64,000 nt of DNA from Pyronema omphalodes (taxonomy: Eukaryota; Ascomycota; Pezizomycetes; Pezizales; Pyronemataceae). The position numbers and the translations under genes were made by a program. Position 1 is the first letter of the stretch, and the number at the start of each line of letters is the position of its first letter. Location: contig JAJJXM010000011.1 in NCBI GenBank assembly GCA_024516155.1, positions 62,001 through 126,000 of the forward strand, written 5' to 3'. Shown piece after piece: positions 1-11,213 of the stretch. The notes beneath the pieces are model-generated. The model did no database searches, was not told the origin of the DNA, and worked only from the letters and a program-made list of their open reading frames with translations.

Positions 1-2283
1 TTAGCTTTTACCATTTCCTTGCCCCCATGTCTGTAAAAGCTGCACTACTTCTAAATGACGACCCTTGTCGGCAGCTTGTAATGCAGTTTGTCCCATGAAT
101 GCGGCGGGTGCAGCATTAACATCGGCACCGACTTCCAACAGCCGTTTCACAACATCCAAATGTCCACCTCCAGCAGCAGCTTGTAATGAAGTTAGTCCAC
201 CGAAATTGGCGGGCCAAGCATTAACATCAGCCTTAACTTCCAATAATCGGTTTACAACATCCAAATGTCCACCTCCAGCAGCAGCTTGTAATGCAGTTCG
301 GCCGTAGACCCAGACGGGCTTAGCATTAACATCCGCCTTAACTTCTAACAGCCGGTTGACAACGTCCAAATGTCCACCTCCAGCAGCAGCTTGTAACGCA
401 GTGAGTCCTTGGGTTACGGTGGGCTCGGCATTAACGTCCGCCTTAGCTTCCAACAGCCGATTCACAACATCCAAATGTCCACCTCCAGCAGCAGCTTGTA
501 ACGCAGTGAGTCCTCCGTTTTCGGTGGGCTCGGCATTAACGTCAGCCTTGACTTCCAACAGCCTGTTCACAACATCCAAATGTCCACCTCCAGCAGCAGC
601 TCGTAACGCAGTGAGACCTAGGTGATCGGCGGGCTCGGCATTAACGTCAGCTTTGACTTCCAACAGCCGGTTCACAACATCCAAATGTCCACCTCCAGCA
701 GCAGCTTGTAACGCCGTGAGTCCTTGGTTTCTAGCGGGCCAAGCATTAACATCAGCATGGACTTCCAACAGCCGGTTCACAACATCCAAATGTCCACCTC
801 CAGCAGCAGCTTGTAACGCAGTTTTTCCTCCTTCGAATTGGACGGGCATAGCATTAACATCCGCCTTAACTTCTAACAGCCGGTTGACAACGTCCAAATG
901 TCCACCTCCAGCAGCAGCTTGTAACGCAGTGAGTCCTTGGGTTACGGTGGGCTCGGCATTAACGTCCGCCTTAGCTTCCAACAGCCGATTCACAACATCC
1001 AAATGTCCACCTCCAGCAGCAGCTTGTAACGCAGTGAGTCCTCCGTTTTCGGTGGGCTCGGCATTAACGTCAGCCTTGACTTCCAACAGCCGATTCACAA
1101 CATCCAAATGTCCACCTCCAGCAGCAGCTTGTAACGCAGTGAGACCTAGGCGATCGGCGGGCCCAGCATTAACGTCAGCCTTGACTTCCAACAGCCGATT
1201 CACAACATCCAAATGTCCACCTCCAGCAGCAGCTTGTAACGCAGTAAGTCCTTGGTTTTCGGCGGGCTCGGCATTAACGTCAGCCTTGACTTCCAACAGC
1301 CTGTTCACAACATCCAAATGTCCACCTCCAGCAGCAGCTTGTAACGCCGTGAGTCCTTGGTTTCTGGCGGGCCAAGCATTAATATCAGCCTTGACATCCA
1401 ACAGCCGGTTCACAACATCCAAATGTCCACCACCAGCAGCAGCCTGTAACGCAGTGAGTCCTTCGTTTTCGGCGGCCTCGGCATTAACGTTAGCCTTGAC
1501 TTCCAACAGCCGATTCACAACATCCAAATGTCCACCTCCAGCAGCAGCCTGTAACGCAGTTCGTCCAGACCATGCGGCGGGCTCAGCATTAACATCCGCC
1601 TTGACATCCAACAGCCGGTTCACAACATCCAAATGACCGCCTCCAGCAGCAGCTTGTAATGCAGTGAGTCCTTGCTTTTTGGCGGGGGCAGCATTAACAT
1701 CGGCACCGACTTCCAGCAGCCGGTTGACAACATCCAAATGTCCACCTCCAGCAGCAACTTGTAATGCAGTCGGTACATGAGGAATGCTGGATGACGTGGC
1801 GTTGACCTCTGCACCCTTTAATAAAAGCTTGTCCACGACGCCACTCTGTCCGTGTAACGAAGCCAACTGAAGCGCGGTCCAACCATCATCATTACGGTCG
1901 TTTATAGGAAGATTAGGGTTGATTTGATGCTCAGCTGCTGCCGAGTTTCCAGCTTCTATCAAATCACAGAGTAACTCCCAAGACGCTTGCGCGTCGTTTG
2001 AATTCTTGTTTTCGCTGGGTCTGGCGGTGGGTCGAGGGCTTGCGGGAGGTCTGGGTTGATCCGTAATGTCATTTTCTTCATCAGTAATCTTGGTTTTTTT
2101 GAATAACTTCATAATCTTGCGTCCATATTCGATGCTCAAAAAGCGTAACTCCGGCATCTTCAGCCCATACTTCATGACCGAAACGGAGGCCATTACAAGT
2201 ACAAATACAGGTACCGCGATGTAGAAATAAGTGGTCCAAGATGGCTGAGGATTTTGAAGAATGTCAACATTCATGCCATACAA
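1..2283 (-). CDS. Membrane-anchored ankyrin-repeat protein (760 aa)
   Basis: Single-exon frame, complete from ATG at 2283 to a stop at 1-3. Residues about 17-38 form one hydrophobic segment near the N-terminus, followed by a basic stretch (KLFKKTK) and a polar linker to about residue 105. The rest is about 18 ankyrin units of 35-36 residues built on TALQAAAGGGHLDVVNRLLE; the first and last are degenerate and about 15 in the middle are almost identical. Ankyrin repeats bind proteins, so a scaffold or receptor role at a membrane is inferred; no catalytic domain is visible. Near-identity of units and a higher-order duplication point to recent tandem growth. An alternative ATG lies three codons in. 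The reverse strand is open over long stretches only because the repeat period is a multiple of three. Confidence 0.85.
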   Translation of the reverse strand: MYGMNVDILQNPQPSWTTYFYIAVPVFVLVMASVSVMKYGLKMPELRFLSIEYGRKIMKLFKKTKITDEENDITDQPRPPASPRPTARPSENKNSNDAQASWELLCDLIEAGNSAAAEHQINPNLPINDRNDDGWTALQLASLHGQSGVVDKLLLKGAEVNATSSSIPHVPTALQVAAGGGHLDVVNRLLEVGADVNAAPAKKQGLTALQAAAGGGHLDVVNRLLDVKADVNAEPAAWSGRTALQAAAGGGHLDVVNRLLEVKANVNAEAAENEGLTALQAAAGGGHLDVVNRLLDVKADINAWPARNQGLTALQAAAGGGHLDVVNRLLEVKADVNAEPAENQGLTALQAAAGGGHLDVVNRLLEVKADVNAGPADRLGLTALQAAAGGGHLDVVNRLLEVKADVNAEPTENGGLTALQAAAGGGHLDVVNRLLEAKADVNAEPTVTQGLTALQAAAGGGHLDVVNRLLEVKADVNAMPVQFEGGKTALQAAAGGGHLDVVNRLLEVHADVNAWPARNQGLTALQAAAGGGHLDVVNRLLEVKADVNAEPADHLGLTALRAAAGGGHLDVVNRLLEVKADVNAEPTENGGLTALQAAAGGGHLDVVNRLLEAKADVNAEPTVTQGLTALQAAAGGGHLDVVNRLLEVKADVNAKPVWVYGRTALQAAAGGGHLDVVNRLLEVKADVNAWPANFGGLTSLQAAAGGGHLDVVKRLLEVGADVNAAPAAFMGQTALQAADKGRHLEVVQLLQTWGQGNGKS
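5..1890. repeat. Coding minisatellite, about 105-bp ankyrin units
   Basis: About 18 tandem units of 105-108 bp encode the ankyrin array. Linkers between units follow an order that repeats: a WPARNQG unit, then units ending EPAD(R/H)LG, EPTENGG and EPTVTQG, then a variable one (MPVQFEGG or KPVWVYG). The order is seen twice, near 1130-820 and 760-300, so a block of about five units was copied as a whole. One copy has an extra EPAENQG unit. Confidence 0.85.
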
Positions 2284-2589
2284 ACTCTATATGTTTTTGT
2301 TAGCTTGCTCAGACTTTCATTGGCATTTTTTATACCAAGGGCATCAATGGGAGAAGAACATACTGCGACGAAAAGTAGAGGAAGAAATATAAACTAGTTT
2401 ACGTTAGTCATTTCTGGGTCACAACCACGTCTATTTGGAATAGAGAGTGGTGAGTATTACAGTAACCCATGAAAGCCTTTTCATGCTTGCTCCTTGCTCT
2501 CTGGCCTTGAATGCTTCGTAGATGGACATTATGTTTGATGCCTATTACTATCATCAGTTTTCTGGCCCCACCACAAGCAGCGTATTTGT

Positions 2590-3908
2590 TCAGATGTTAA
2601 AATCACTCATCTGGAAAGAAACTGGAAAATGACTGACACGTTGGAAAGACACATCCATCTTGTCTGATATTTGTTTTCCAATGTTTTCCATGCGAGTTAT
2701 GGCCTCAGAACAGTTACTGAACTTATCTTCCTTCCAGGATATACTGTTGAGCGATTTCATCCATTGCGACTGGTACTGGTGTATGATCTCGAGGTCGTAC
2801 ACTATGTCTGTTACTTCGGCGATATTATTCAAGAGATCTTCTGGATCCTTGTTTCTGTCCGTTATGATGGATCTCTGAAACAGGAATTAGCAAACTATTA
2901 ATCTGACCTGTGTTTCGAGAAAATACCGCATTGTTTAACTGCTGGGTGCAGTAACTGAGAATCTTATCCCATTGCTTGCAGATTTGATCCAAGGACAAAA
3001 TGTCTTTAAGGGTGGTTGGAGAGATGCCATTTTCTTCCGTGAACCAGTCATTTGTGAAAATAATCCGCCGACCTTGAGTCTCATTTGACAGGAAGAAGAA
3101 CTTCTGTTTTTTTGCATCAAATACGCGATCGTCATATTCTCGGGATTTGATTGCATCTTTTGCTGTTCTGTCCCTGTCCTTGTTCGGATTGGTCTTTCCA
3201 CTGCGAGGTGACAATCGAAATACTATTTCTGGAATGGATTTTGTTTGGTGTACATGCTGGATCGAATGTCCTTGGCGTCCTGGGGCAACTTTCTCTGCAT
3301 AATGAGTACTCAGAACTTCCTGGCACTTCCATCCTATCAAAACATTTGGTTAGGTAATCTTCCATACATTACTGAAACAGCCGCACCGGAATATATAATC
3401 GAATTACACTTACCACATGCAGGATCTGTGGGTGAGCAACACCTGCACTGAATTTGCTTGATGTAACAATCTGATTCCGAATCGGACGTAACGAAACTTC
3501 TGATCTCTTCAGTAAATCTAGAATGCGTAATTCCAAATTGTTTTAACTGTGGGACATTCTTATATAACACTCTTAGTATCTCTCGCGGAAGGGTATCTGA
3601 ACGACAGCTGGATAATGTATGTCAGAATGAGAATTGAACATATAAGGCGCTCGAGCATTTGTCGGATTATGGAACGTTTATCGCATACATAATTATCGTA
3701 GGTATATCCTTGAGAGGAATTGAATTAGTACTTATTTTTCGGGCTTCTTTCAAAGAACCTTGCATACCTTTTGATCCTCGCTATCCTTGAATGCCTCGAC
3801 CACGTCATCCTTTGATTTGACTGCGTGACGATTCTCGCCAATAAATACGTCGAGTAAAGTCGGGATACCATCCGGCGCTTCCCTGATGACAGAGAGTTCT
3901 GGATCCAT
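2590..3908 (-). CDS. Orphan five-exon protein, 348 aa, function unknown
   Basis: I reconstruct exons complement(2590..2874, 2927..3333, 3414..3607, 3689..3708, 3768..3908), 1047 nt in all. Introns are 52-81 nt with GTATGC, GTATGC, GTAAGT and GTATTT donors and AG acceptors; CTAAT, CTGAC and CTAAC branch-like motifs sit before acceptors. Exon 2 is only 20 nt and is needed to join exons 1 and 3 in frame. The protein starts MDPELSVIREAPDGIPTLLD, has a Cys cluster near residues 105-121 (CRCC...ACGWKC), a basic middle and a mostly helical-looking C-terminal half. I do not recognise the family. It lies 306 bp upstream of the ankyrin gene on the same strand, which may or may not matter. The model depends on splice calls made by eye. 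Confidence 0.55.
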
Positions 3909-5004
3909 TGATGCTATAGTGACGAGGGCGTAAAATTTCGATCAAAGTAAAAGGATAATGATAAAAAAAACAGAGAAAGCCGAAATTTTCCCAGACGCAA
4001 GGCGGTTAACTACTTTTCTATCCCACATGCATTTTCTAGTCTAGCTACATTAGACTTTTCTTTTAGCGGATATAGTTCAACGCATGCACCGAAAATGCCT
4101 TTATTGGAAAGCGTCCGACGACGCGGGGCACATGGCAAAATCCGATTTCTGGAGGAGAGACTCAACGCATCCTAAAGGTAGACTCATGCATCTATGGATG
4201 GATTTAGGGATTGGAACGCCCAGTAATCATTATAGTTAAAGCCCTACCATAAGATGCGTTACATACTCTGTAACCAAAGAGTGGTTGTTTCCTAGAGGCA
4301 CAATCTCTAATCTCGTTCTTAGTCGAGTGTGCTGATTGATAAGTGTCGTAGCGCTAGCAACGTGGAACGAGCTAGCATTACATGAGAGTCTGTCTGCCTA
4401 ATTTCCGATTTATAAACTGCATATTTCTGCCAATGCAATTGGCCCAAGAGTAAATTGATTCATAGCTGGCATTTCATGGGCTATAGATACAGTAGCTAAA
4501 ACACAAAATGCCGATGACTTGGAGTTCGCATGCGTATGGAGAAAACGAAAGCCGAGGGAGAGAACACGTGTGGGTGGTGAAGGTTGTTGGAACGAGCAAA
4601 CGGGTACGGTTTATGAAAAGAGTGATATATTTACACTCGATTCCAGTTATAAACCCAATCTAAACCCCTCCGAAGCGACACGTGCAAACCGAATAAAGCG
4701 AGAAAATGGGGTGAAGTTAGTAATGTCTCTCGAAGGTACATATCACTGAAAGAAATGGATGGATGATGCACGAAAGCGATAACGGACCACAGCTTTATAT
4801 GCACGCTGCATTTTCTAGTGGAGGAATAAATGTATTTAAAGGCAATACCGACCGCAGTAGCAATAGGATTGTGATTCAAAAATTCAAAAATTAATTATAC
4901 TTCAACTTACCAGCGCATGGATTGTGGAAATCCCAAATGCGTAGAGTACTCTACTCCAGGTTGATGCCGAGGAGGTGCAGTGATAAAGTTCTTATCTCTC
5001 GTCA
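3909..5004. other. Intergenic, no gene seen
   Basis: AT-rich spacer between the orphan gene's start and the Mutator-like element. It should contain the orphan gene's promoter. Two frames of 76-82 codons overlap on opposite strands at 4519-4879 and have no recognisable features. Confidence 0.5.
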
Positions 5005-5013
5005 TTCCCGATA
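5005..5013. repeat. Target-site duplication, left copy (TTCCCGATA)
   Basis: Nine-base direct repeat matching 5540-5548, flanking the Mutator-like element. Confidence 0.8.
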
Positions 5014-5539
5014 GAGCAAAGGTCTACAATGCCCGTCTAAACACTAATAAGTTTCAAAATGCCCAATAAGTCTATAATACCCACACCAAAAATTTGAAAA
5101 CAATTACTAATTCTTATCTGTGGCTAAGAAGAGGCTGATACCGTGAGCGCGCAGAGAAAGTTGGGTAAGACCACCCCGAATGGAGAGCGCACTCAAGAGG
5201 AGAGCATGTAAAAATGAATAACATGCCTGAATTTGAAAGAACGCGTAAATGAATAGCACATACGGATTAAGTGCAAAAATTTGAGGAGGATTGGATAATA
5301 ATTGGTTTGCGATCGAGACGGTATGGGTGAGGAGAGGCGCTGGATGTGAAGAGACGCGCTGGGTGTGAGGAGAAGTGCTGAGTGTGGGGAGACGTGCGCC
5401 CGCAGAGATGCGCACAACAAGCATTCTCGGCCACAGATAGGCATTAGTAATTCTTTGGATTTTTTGGTGTGGGTATTATAGACTTTTTGGGTAATAAGAA
5501 ACTTATTAAGTTTTGGACGGGCATTGTAGACCTTTGCTC
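5014..5539. mobile_element. Non-autonomous Mutator-like element, 526 bp
   Basis: Terminal inverted repeats of about 110 bp lie at 5014-5124 and 5430-5539, both starting GAGCAAAGGTCTACAATGCC when read inward and ending at a shared CTATCTGTGGC/CTTATCTGTGGC. Both sides carry the 9-bp direct repeat TTCCCGATA (5005-5013 and 5540-5548), a target-site duplication. Long inverted repeats with a 9-bp duplication are the hallmark of Mutator-like elements. The 300-bp interior has no transposase; it holds imperfect GC-richer repeats (GAGGAG-GCGCTG-GTGTGAG type, 5325-5410). Arms are diverged at roughly one position in seven, so the copy is not very young. Confidence 0.8.
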
Positions 5540-5548
5540 TTCCCGATA
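5540..5548. repeat. Target-site duplication, right copy (TTCCCGATA)
   Basis: Nine-base direct repeat matching 5005-5013. Confidence 0.8.
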
Positions 5549-5588
5549 ACTATTTTCGCTTAGAAAAACACGACGTTCATTAGGGCAG

Positions 5589-5791
5589 TGGAGGACTTCC
5601 CATCGCTCTATAGCAACGGACGTGAGAGTCCATTTCACCACAAAAAAATATTTTCTATAGAACGCGAATAGAGCACTAGGATAGACAGGGGGGTCCCTAC
5701 CCCCCTGTCTATTCAGATTTTCTATTGCTATCGAATAGATGAAGTTGAGGTGGTTCTATCCACCCCCAATAGAGCGATGGGAAGTCCTCCA
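5589..5791. mobile_element. 203-bp MITE, copy 1
   Basis: Ends are perfect inverted repeats of 23 bp beginning TGGAGGACTTCCCATCGCTC. The centre holds a 13-bp stem (5681-5693 with 5700-5712) closed by a 6-base loop. An equal-length copy lies at 30371-30573 with about 8 differences by my reading. No coding capacity. I could not identify a target duplication at either copy. Confidence 0.85.
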
Positions 5792-6643
5792 GTATCCTAC
5801 CACAAGCGAAACCAGCCTTAGAGCTGCTTAAAGTCGTAGACTGACCCATGAAGTATACCAGCCCATATTGGTCTCCTATTCTACCGCCCTTTGCACAAGA
5901 AGAATATCCACCAGTATGACACCCACCCGCGCACAGTGATGGTTCGTGCCGTCAACATGACTTATAAAGGAACGTCTCGGGCGAAATGAAAGAAAAGTTA
6001 TATGGGGCGCGGTGGAAGGCGGGCACTCATATCATTGTAAAGAGAGCTACACAGAACTCTGTCGCGCAATCCGAGCCTCTGCCTCAATGAAATACAGTGG
6101 CTTTTATTGGACGAGTACAATCTTTGAGTATGCTGAACGACTCTTGTCCGCCAGAGCTACCATTGTAGGCTATTTCCTCATGCCATGCCGTTAAATTACG
6201 AGTATAAAAAACTCTCACTGACTGGGTATATTCTTTATTCAAAAGGAAATAAATTCAGAATGAGAGTAATTTTCCATATAGATCTGAAATCCCGTTTCCT
6301 CAAGCTTCAACCGTGATTGTAAACAGAGATTACAAAAATCCATTCAACCACTCACCTACCCACGTACCCTCTATCTATCTGTCCACCTACCCATCCGCCT
6401 AGTCCATAAAGAAAATTTAGAAATAAATAAGCAAATAAAAAAACAAATACCAAGCCTTGGGTTACTCCCTAGGATGATTCTACGGTTGTAATTCCAAAGA
6501 AGACTTTCGACCTTTTATCTGAGGCTCCATCTTTTATCTAGATTCTACTAGGGTGTTACATACACCCACCCACACACCCCCATCTCTCCCTTTCTCTAAA
6601 CATCTCCTCCCCACCATTCCCCATTCTCCGATCCCCTCACACT
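5792..6643. other. Intergenic spacer, no gene seen
   Basis: Lies between the MITE and the 3' end of the helicase gene. Pyrimidine-rich on the + strand near 6560-6650 and AT-rich near 6400-6450. It probably includes the helicase 3' UTR; no convincing reading frame. Confidence 0.5.
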
Positions 6644-9600
6644 CTAAACTCTTTTCTCTCTCGCCATCGTAACCCTATCCATAACCTCCCAAAATAACTG
6701 CACCCACATTTTTTGTTGCTCAGACAATTCCTTCTCGGGATTTTTCCAGCAAGCCCTCAAAATTTCCGAGACACGTTTTCTCAGCATACGGACCGCCATA
6801 AGACCTCTCCAATCCGGGAATGCGAATTTAATTCGGTTGCCGTCGATGGAACAGGTTCCTGGGAACATCTGGGGCAAGAGTTAGCTAGTGTTTTTAGGGT
6901 ACGGCAGGGCAGAAATATAGAAATGCAGAAATGCAGAAAGACGAAAAGACAAAAAGGGGAAAACATACCTTGAACTCAACATCACCACAAAGCACAGCAA
7001 TAGCAATCTCATCCACATGCCCAGTATCATGAGCATCATAAGTTTTCCTTCCACCTCCAGTTTGTATAATTCCATAATACGAAAGCCACTCCGAGTCAGT
7101 CTCTTTGTTCACCGAGCTACTAGCAACTTTCACCGTCTTTCCACTTCCAACATTTCTCCAGCCTTTTCCATCCTTGGCCAAAAGTTTCGGGTAGAAAGCT
7201 GCTGCTATGCATGCATTAATAACTGCATCGTTTCCTTGGTTTTTATTATATTGATCTGGGACGATAAAGAAAGTTGTGCGGTGATAGGATTGGTATCGTG
7301 TACGGTTAAGCTGCTGCTTCTCCTCTTTAGAAAGTATAAGGAAGCCAGCATCCACAACTGCAGCCGTCAACTGTCCTTTTAGATCTTCTATACCAGACAT
7401 GGTTCGCTGGGAGATATAATTCCGTCTACAAAACTCTGCCTCGGTTATCCCCGCTGTTCCTTTGTTCATACACACCCTTCTCCAGGTAGCATAGGCATTG
7501 TATATCGTTAATAAATCCGAGCCTCCTCTTTCGAAACCCAACTTGGCACGCTCGGCTTCGTTGCCAGAACCGCCGGGACTGACGAAGGGACTTTTGGAGG
7601 AAAGAAGAGCAGCCATGGTTAAAACAGCATCCAGGCAAGAAAAGATGGAACCCAGGAGGACAAGTTTACCGAGGTATACATCGAGGGGCAACTTGGCGAG
7701 TTGACGACCTAAGGGGGTGAGTTCCTCGTCGCTGGTGAGGGCTTTAACATCAACCAGGGAGTCCACTGCACGTCGAATATTCTTAGGTGTAGGCGAATCC
7801 AAAGCGGAGGTAAGGACTTCCTCGACATTTCCCAGGGCACAGATTTTGACTCTAAGGACCAGATCCTGTAGAGAAAGTCGCATAATTTCGGGGGTTTGTT
7901 GATCGGCCATAAACTTATCATGTCTCTCTCTTGTGAAAAGATGCCAGCAGATTCCGGGTTGTACACGACCTGCACGACCTCTTCTCTGTTTTGCGTTTGC
8001 ACGAGAGATAAAGGTTTCGATTAAACGAGATAACTGTCGCTTTTCATCGAAACGCATTTCTTTGTGTTTTCCGGTGTCGATTACTGCGGTTACGTCCGGG
8101 ATTGTGATACCGGTTTCAGCGATGTTAGTTGCGAGGACGATTTTCCGCATTCCAGGAGGAGGAATCATAAATGCGGCTTCTTGTTCTTCTGATGCAATTG
8201 TTGAGTGAAGGGGATATACCAACCAACCACCGTTGTTTCTTCGACCATGGTTTCCAAACATAGGGTGGCCAAGGATCATATCGTTTAATCTCCTAATTTC
8301 TCCCATTCCCGGAAGGAAAACAAGAATAGCAGAAGAGTAATTGATGTACTCTGGAGCAGTAGCAATCTTGACAAGAAGCTCCAAGATGAGATCATAAGGA
8401 ATACGATATTCATCAAGCTTTTGTAGGTTGGCTCGAGTGGAAGGAAGGTAGCCTTGAAGAGATCCTCCGATCGAATTTGAAGAGCCTTCGACTTCGATAT
8501 CGACCTCATCATCGTCCCAGTCCTTCTTTCGGTAGCGGGAGTTGCGAGGGTCTTCTTCGACTACGAAACCAGTGGCTTCGATGGCGTCTTCAAGGAAAAA
8601 CTCTTGAACGGGGAAGGTGCGACCGGGGACTTTGAGAATTGGTGCCCCTCCAAGGTAGTCCGAGAATTTCTCCGCGTCGACAGTGGCGGACATGAGGACT
8701 ACTTTGAGGTCCTTTCTCTTAACCAAAAGTCCCTTGAGAACAACCATCAAGAAGTCACTCTCGATGGTTCTCTCGTGAACCTCGTCAAGAATAAGATGTG
8801 TGATACCATTCAAGTTTGGGCTTCGTTCCAGCATCCTCATCAAAATACCGGTAGTGGCGTAAACCAACCGGGTTTGGTCCGTGACCATGTTCTCCAATCT
8901 GATAGAGTAACCAATAAGACCACCAACTTTATTTTGTCCCTCTCCCATTTCTTCCGCTACACGACGAGCTAAAGAAACCGCGGAGATACGCCGGGGTTGT
9001 GTACAGTAGATTTTGCAGGGTCTTCCGTTCTCCAGTTCGTGCTCCATTAGGAATGCTGGTAATTGGGTACTTTTACCGCAACCAGTTTCACCCGAAAGCA
9101 CCACGACCGGATTAGCTTCGACTGCTCTAAGCACCTGCTCCCGGAAGGCCCACATAGGTAGATTCTGTCTCTGAGCTTCCATCCTTGAGAAAGCTGGAGA
9201 GGTTCGCCGGAGTTGCCAAGCTTCTTTGATATCCTCGCCTTCGAGGTATTGTTCGTATGAAGCTTTTGGTTTCTTTCGTTGCTCGCCATCGGCTTCTTCG
9301 GCTTCCTCGGCATCGCTGGTGGAAGAAGATGTCACCTTAGGAGTAGTAGCGACAGCGGTAGCTGGATCGACCTTCAGGAGTTCCTGTAGACCTTCTAGTA
9401 GCTTGACTTCTTCTCTTTCAACACGGTTCTTTTCTTCCTCCACAAGTTCACCCCAGACATTTCTCCATACAGTTGGAAGACGAAGATAAAGTTTATCTTC
9501 CTTTCTAGAGAAAAGCTTATGCAAAGCATAAGTGGCAATAAACCCATCTGCCTGATCATGTGTAGCTGCAGCAAGTTTCTTCATTTCGAAAACCGTTTTG

Positions 9601-11213
9601 TTTTCTTCTGGAAGCTTGCATACCACATCAGGCTCCTCTCCGGGCTCCGTAGGCTTCAACTCCGAAGGTTGAGACCAGGTGATAATAAGTCTGTTCCGGT
9701 AAGAAAGTGATGTACCAACTATAGTCTCAAATCGCACTTTGGAGTTGACGTCGCGGGATTTGCAGATTTCTTCCACTAACTTCCTCATGGCCGGTGCTCC
9801 GACTCCGGCCTTGCCCTTAATGACTTTTTTGGGGAATGCAGAAGTGGTCGTAGACGCAGGGGCTTTTTCAAAGTCTCTTATGGCTATGTTTTCGCCTGCT
9901 TCGCCGACTTCTTCGGTGGGGGGCCCGTCAAAGAGCATACCCATTATTCCTTCGTCTTCGGCGGGTTCAGGTTTCGGTGGTGGCCTTGAGGAGGGCTTGG
10001 GTGCAGGTGCTGTACCGCTGGCTTTCTTTTTTTCTACGTTCAAGTCTTGTAGCCTCTGCCGCTCGTCTCTCCAAGCAGTATCGGCGACATAGGAATCAAA
10101 AAGCGGATCCCTCTCCAGTTCCGCAAGCTTCATTTGTAGCCTCTTCACTGTGGATCTATCCTTGTCTGACAAACTCTTAGGTGGGGGCTGTGGTGGTGAT
10201 TTTGTAGGCTTTTTTCCTCCGCCTTTTATCTTCTTTCCACCGACTATTGTAGATGCGCAGTTCGGATGGATTTTGAAAAGTTTCGTTTGTAAAGCAAGGT
10301 ACATCGGGACTAGATTCTCGGGCGTAAGTTCTTGGTCACTTTCTTCTTCCTCATCTTCGCTCTCCTCATCTTCTGACAATGCTGGGTCGCTTCCACGATC
10401 AGAAATATCCTTCGTCTCCAATCCCAAATTCGAGACCTCCGCAACCAGAGTATCATGCGGCGTGGCCATATCCATATTTGTAGATTCCAGCTTCCTCATA
10501 GGCTTCGTAACCGTCTGTAGATGCCTCGTATCCTTCATCACCGGTTCTCTCCTGACAGGTGTACTAACACCCGACGAAACCGGCGATGTCTTCTCCGACT
10601 CAATCTTCTGTTTTCTAACCTCCCCGAATCTCCCAGTTTCTTCCTCCCAAAACATCGCGCCCCACTCTAGGCACTCCTCCACGATCTGGTCGACATCCTT
10701 AGCTGCCCCAAGCCTCGTCATGACCCCCTTCACCGCATCGTCCACTTGTTTCCCTTCAAATCCCAACCCAATGAGAACACGATTAACCATCCAAGCTGTA
10801 ACCAAATCCGATTCCTCTGCCCTCAATTTTGTAGCCTCCTGATATTCCTTCCTAGCTACTCTTAAAATCTTATCCCCAATTGATTCCTCCTCCCCTTCTC
10901 GCCGCCAAAATAGCATCCGCTCAGTCTTTAGAGGGTAGCATGCCGGCCTTACCGTTCGTTTCTCGGTGTCATGTTTTGTGATAATTCTTGTAGTTTCGCG
11001 ACGGACTTTGAGAGTGAACTTTGCGACTAGATCTTGGAGCTCTGATTCCTGAGGCGGTTCCCAAGTTGGTTCAGCTGGTGCGGGTGGTGCGATTGGTTCA
11101 GGAACCGGTTCGGGAGCGGGAGCTTCGGCTGCGGCGACGGCGACTTTACTGGGGGTGGATGTCGTGGCGAAACCGCGATTGTTGACAGGGGCTTTCTTCT
11201 TTTTGCCGGCCAT
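6644..11213 (-). CDS. DEAH-box RNA helicase, DHX29/DHX57/Ucp12 type (1489 aa)
   Basis: Two exons, complement(6644..6868, 6969..11213); the 100-nt intron has a GTATGT donor and CCCCAG acceptor and phase 0. I chose the ATG giving MAGKKKKAPVNNRG; an in-frame ATG 27 codons upstream at 11294 is less likely. Helicase motifs are all present: GETGCGKST (I), DEVHERT (II), LMSATVD (III), TNIAETGITIPD (V) and QRRGRAGRVQPG (VI). An N-terminal UBA-like helical stretch (AWMVNRVLIGLGFEGKQVDD) and acidic linkers come first; helicase-associated and OB-fold regions follow the core. Large DEAH enzymes of this class unwind RNA in ATP-dependent fashion and act in translation initiation or RNA metabolism in the cytoplasm. 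It is divergent from the gene at 11909, with about 700 bp between. Family is firm; the precise ortholog is not. Confidence 0.93.

Noticed and set aside
653..1636. 327-codon plus-strand frame with TSNSRFTTSKCPPPAAACNA repeats
   Set aside because: Exact antisense of the ankyrin array; open only because the repeat unit is a multiple of three and contains no reverse stops.
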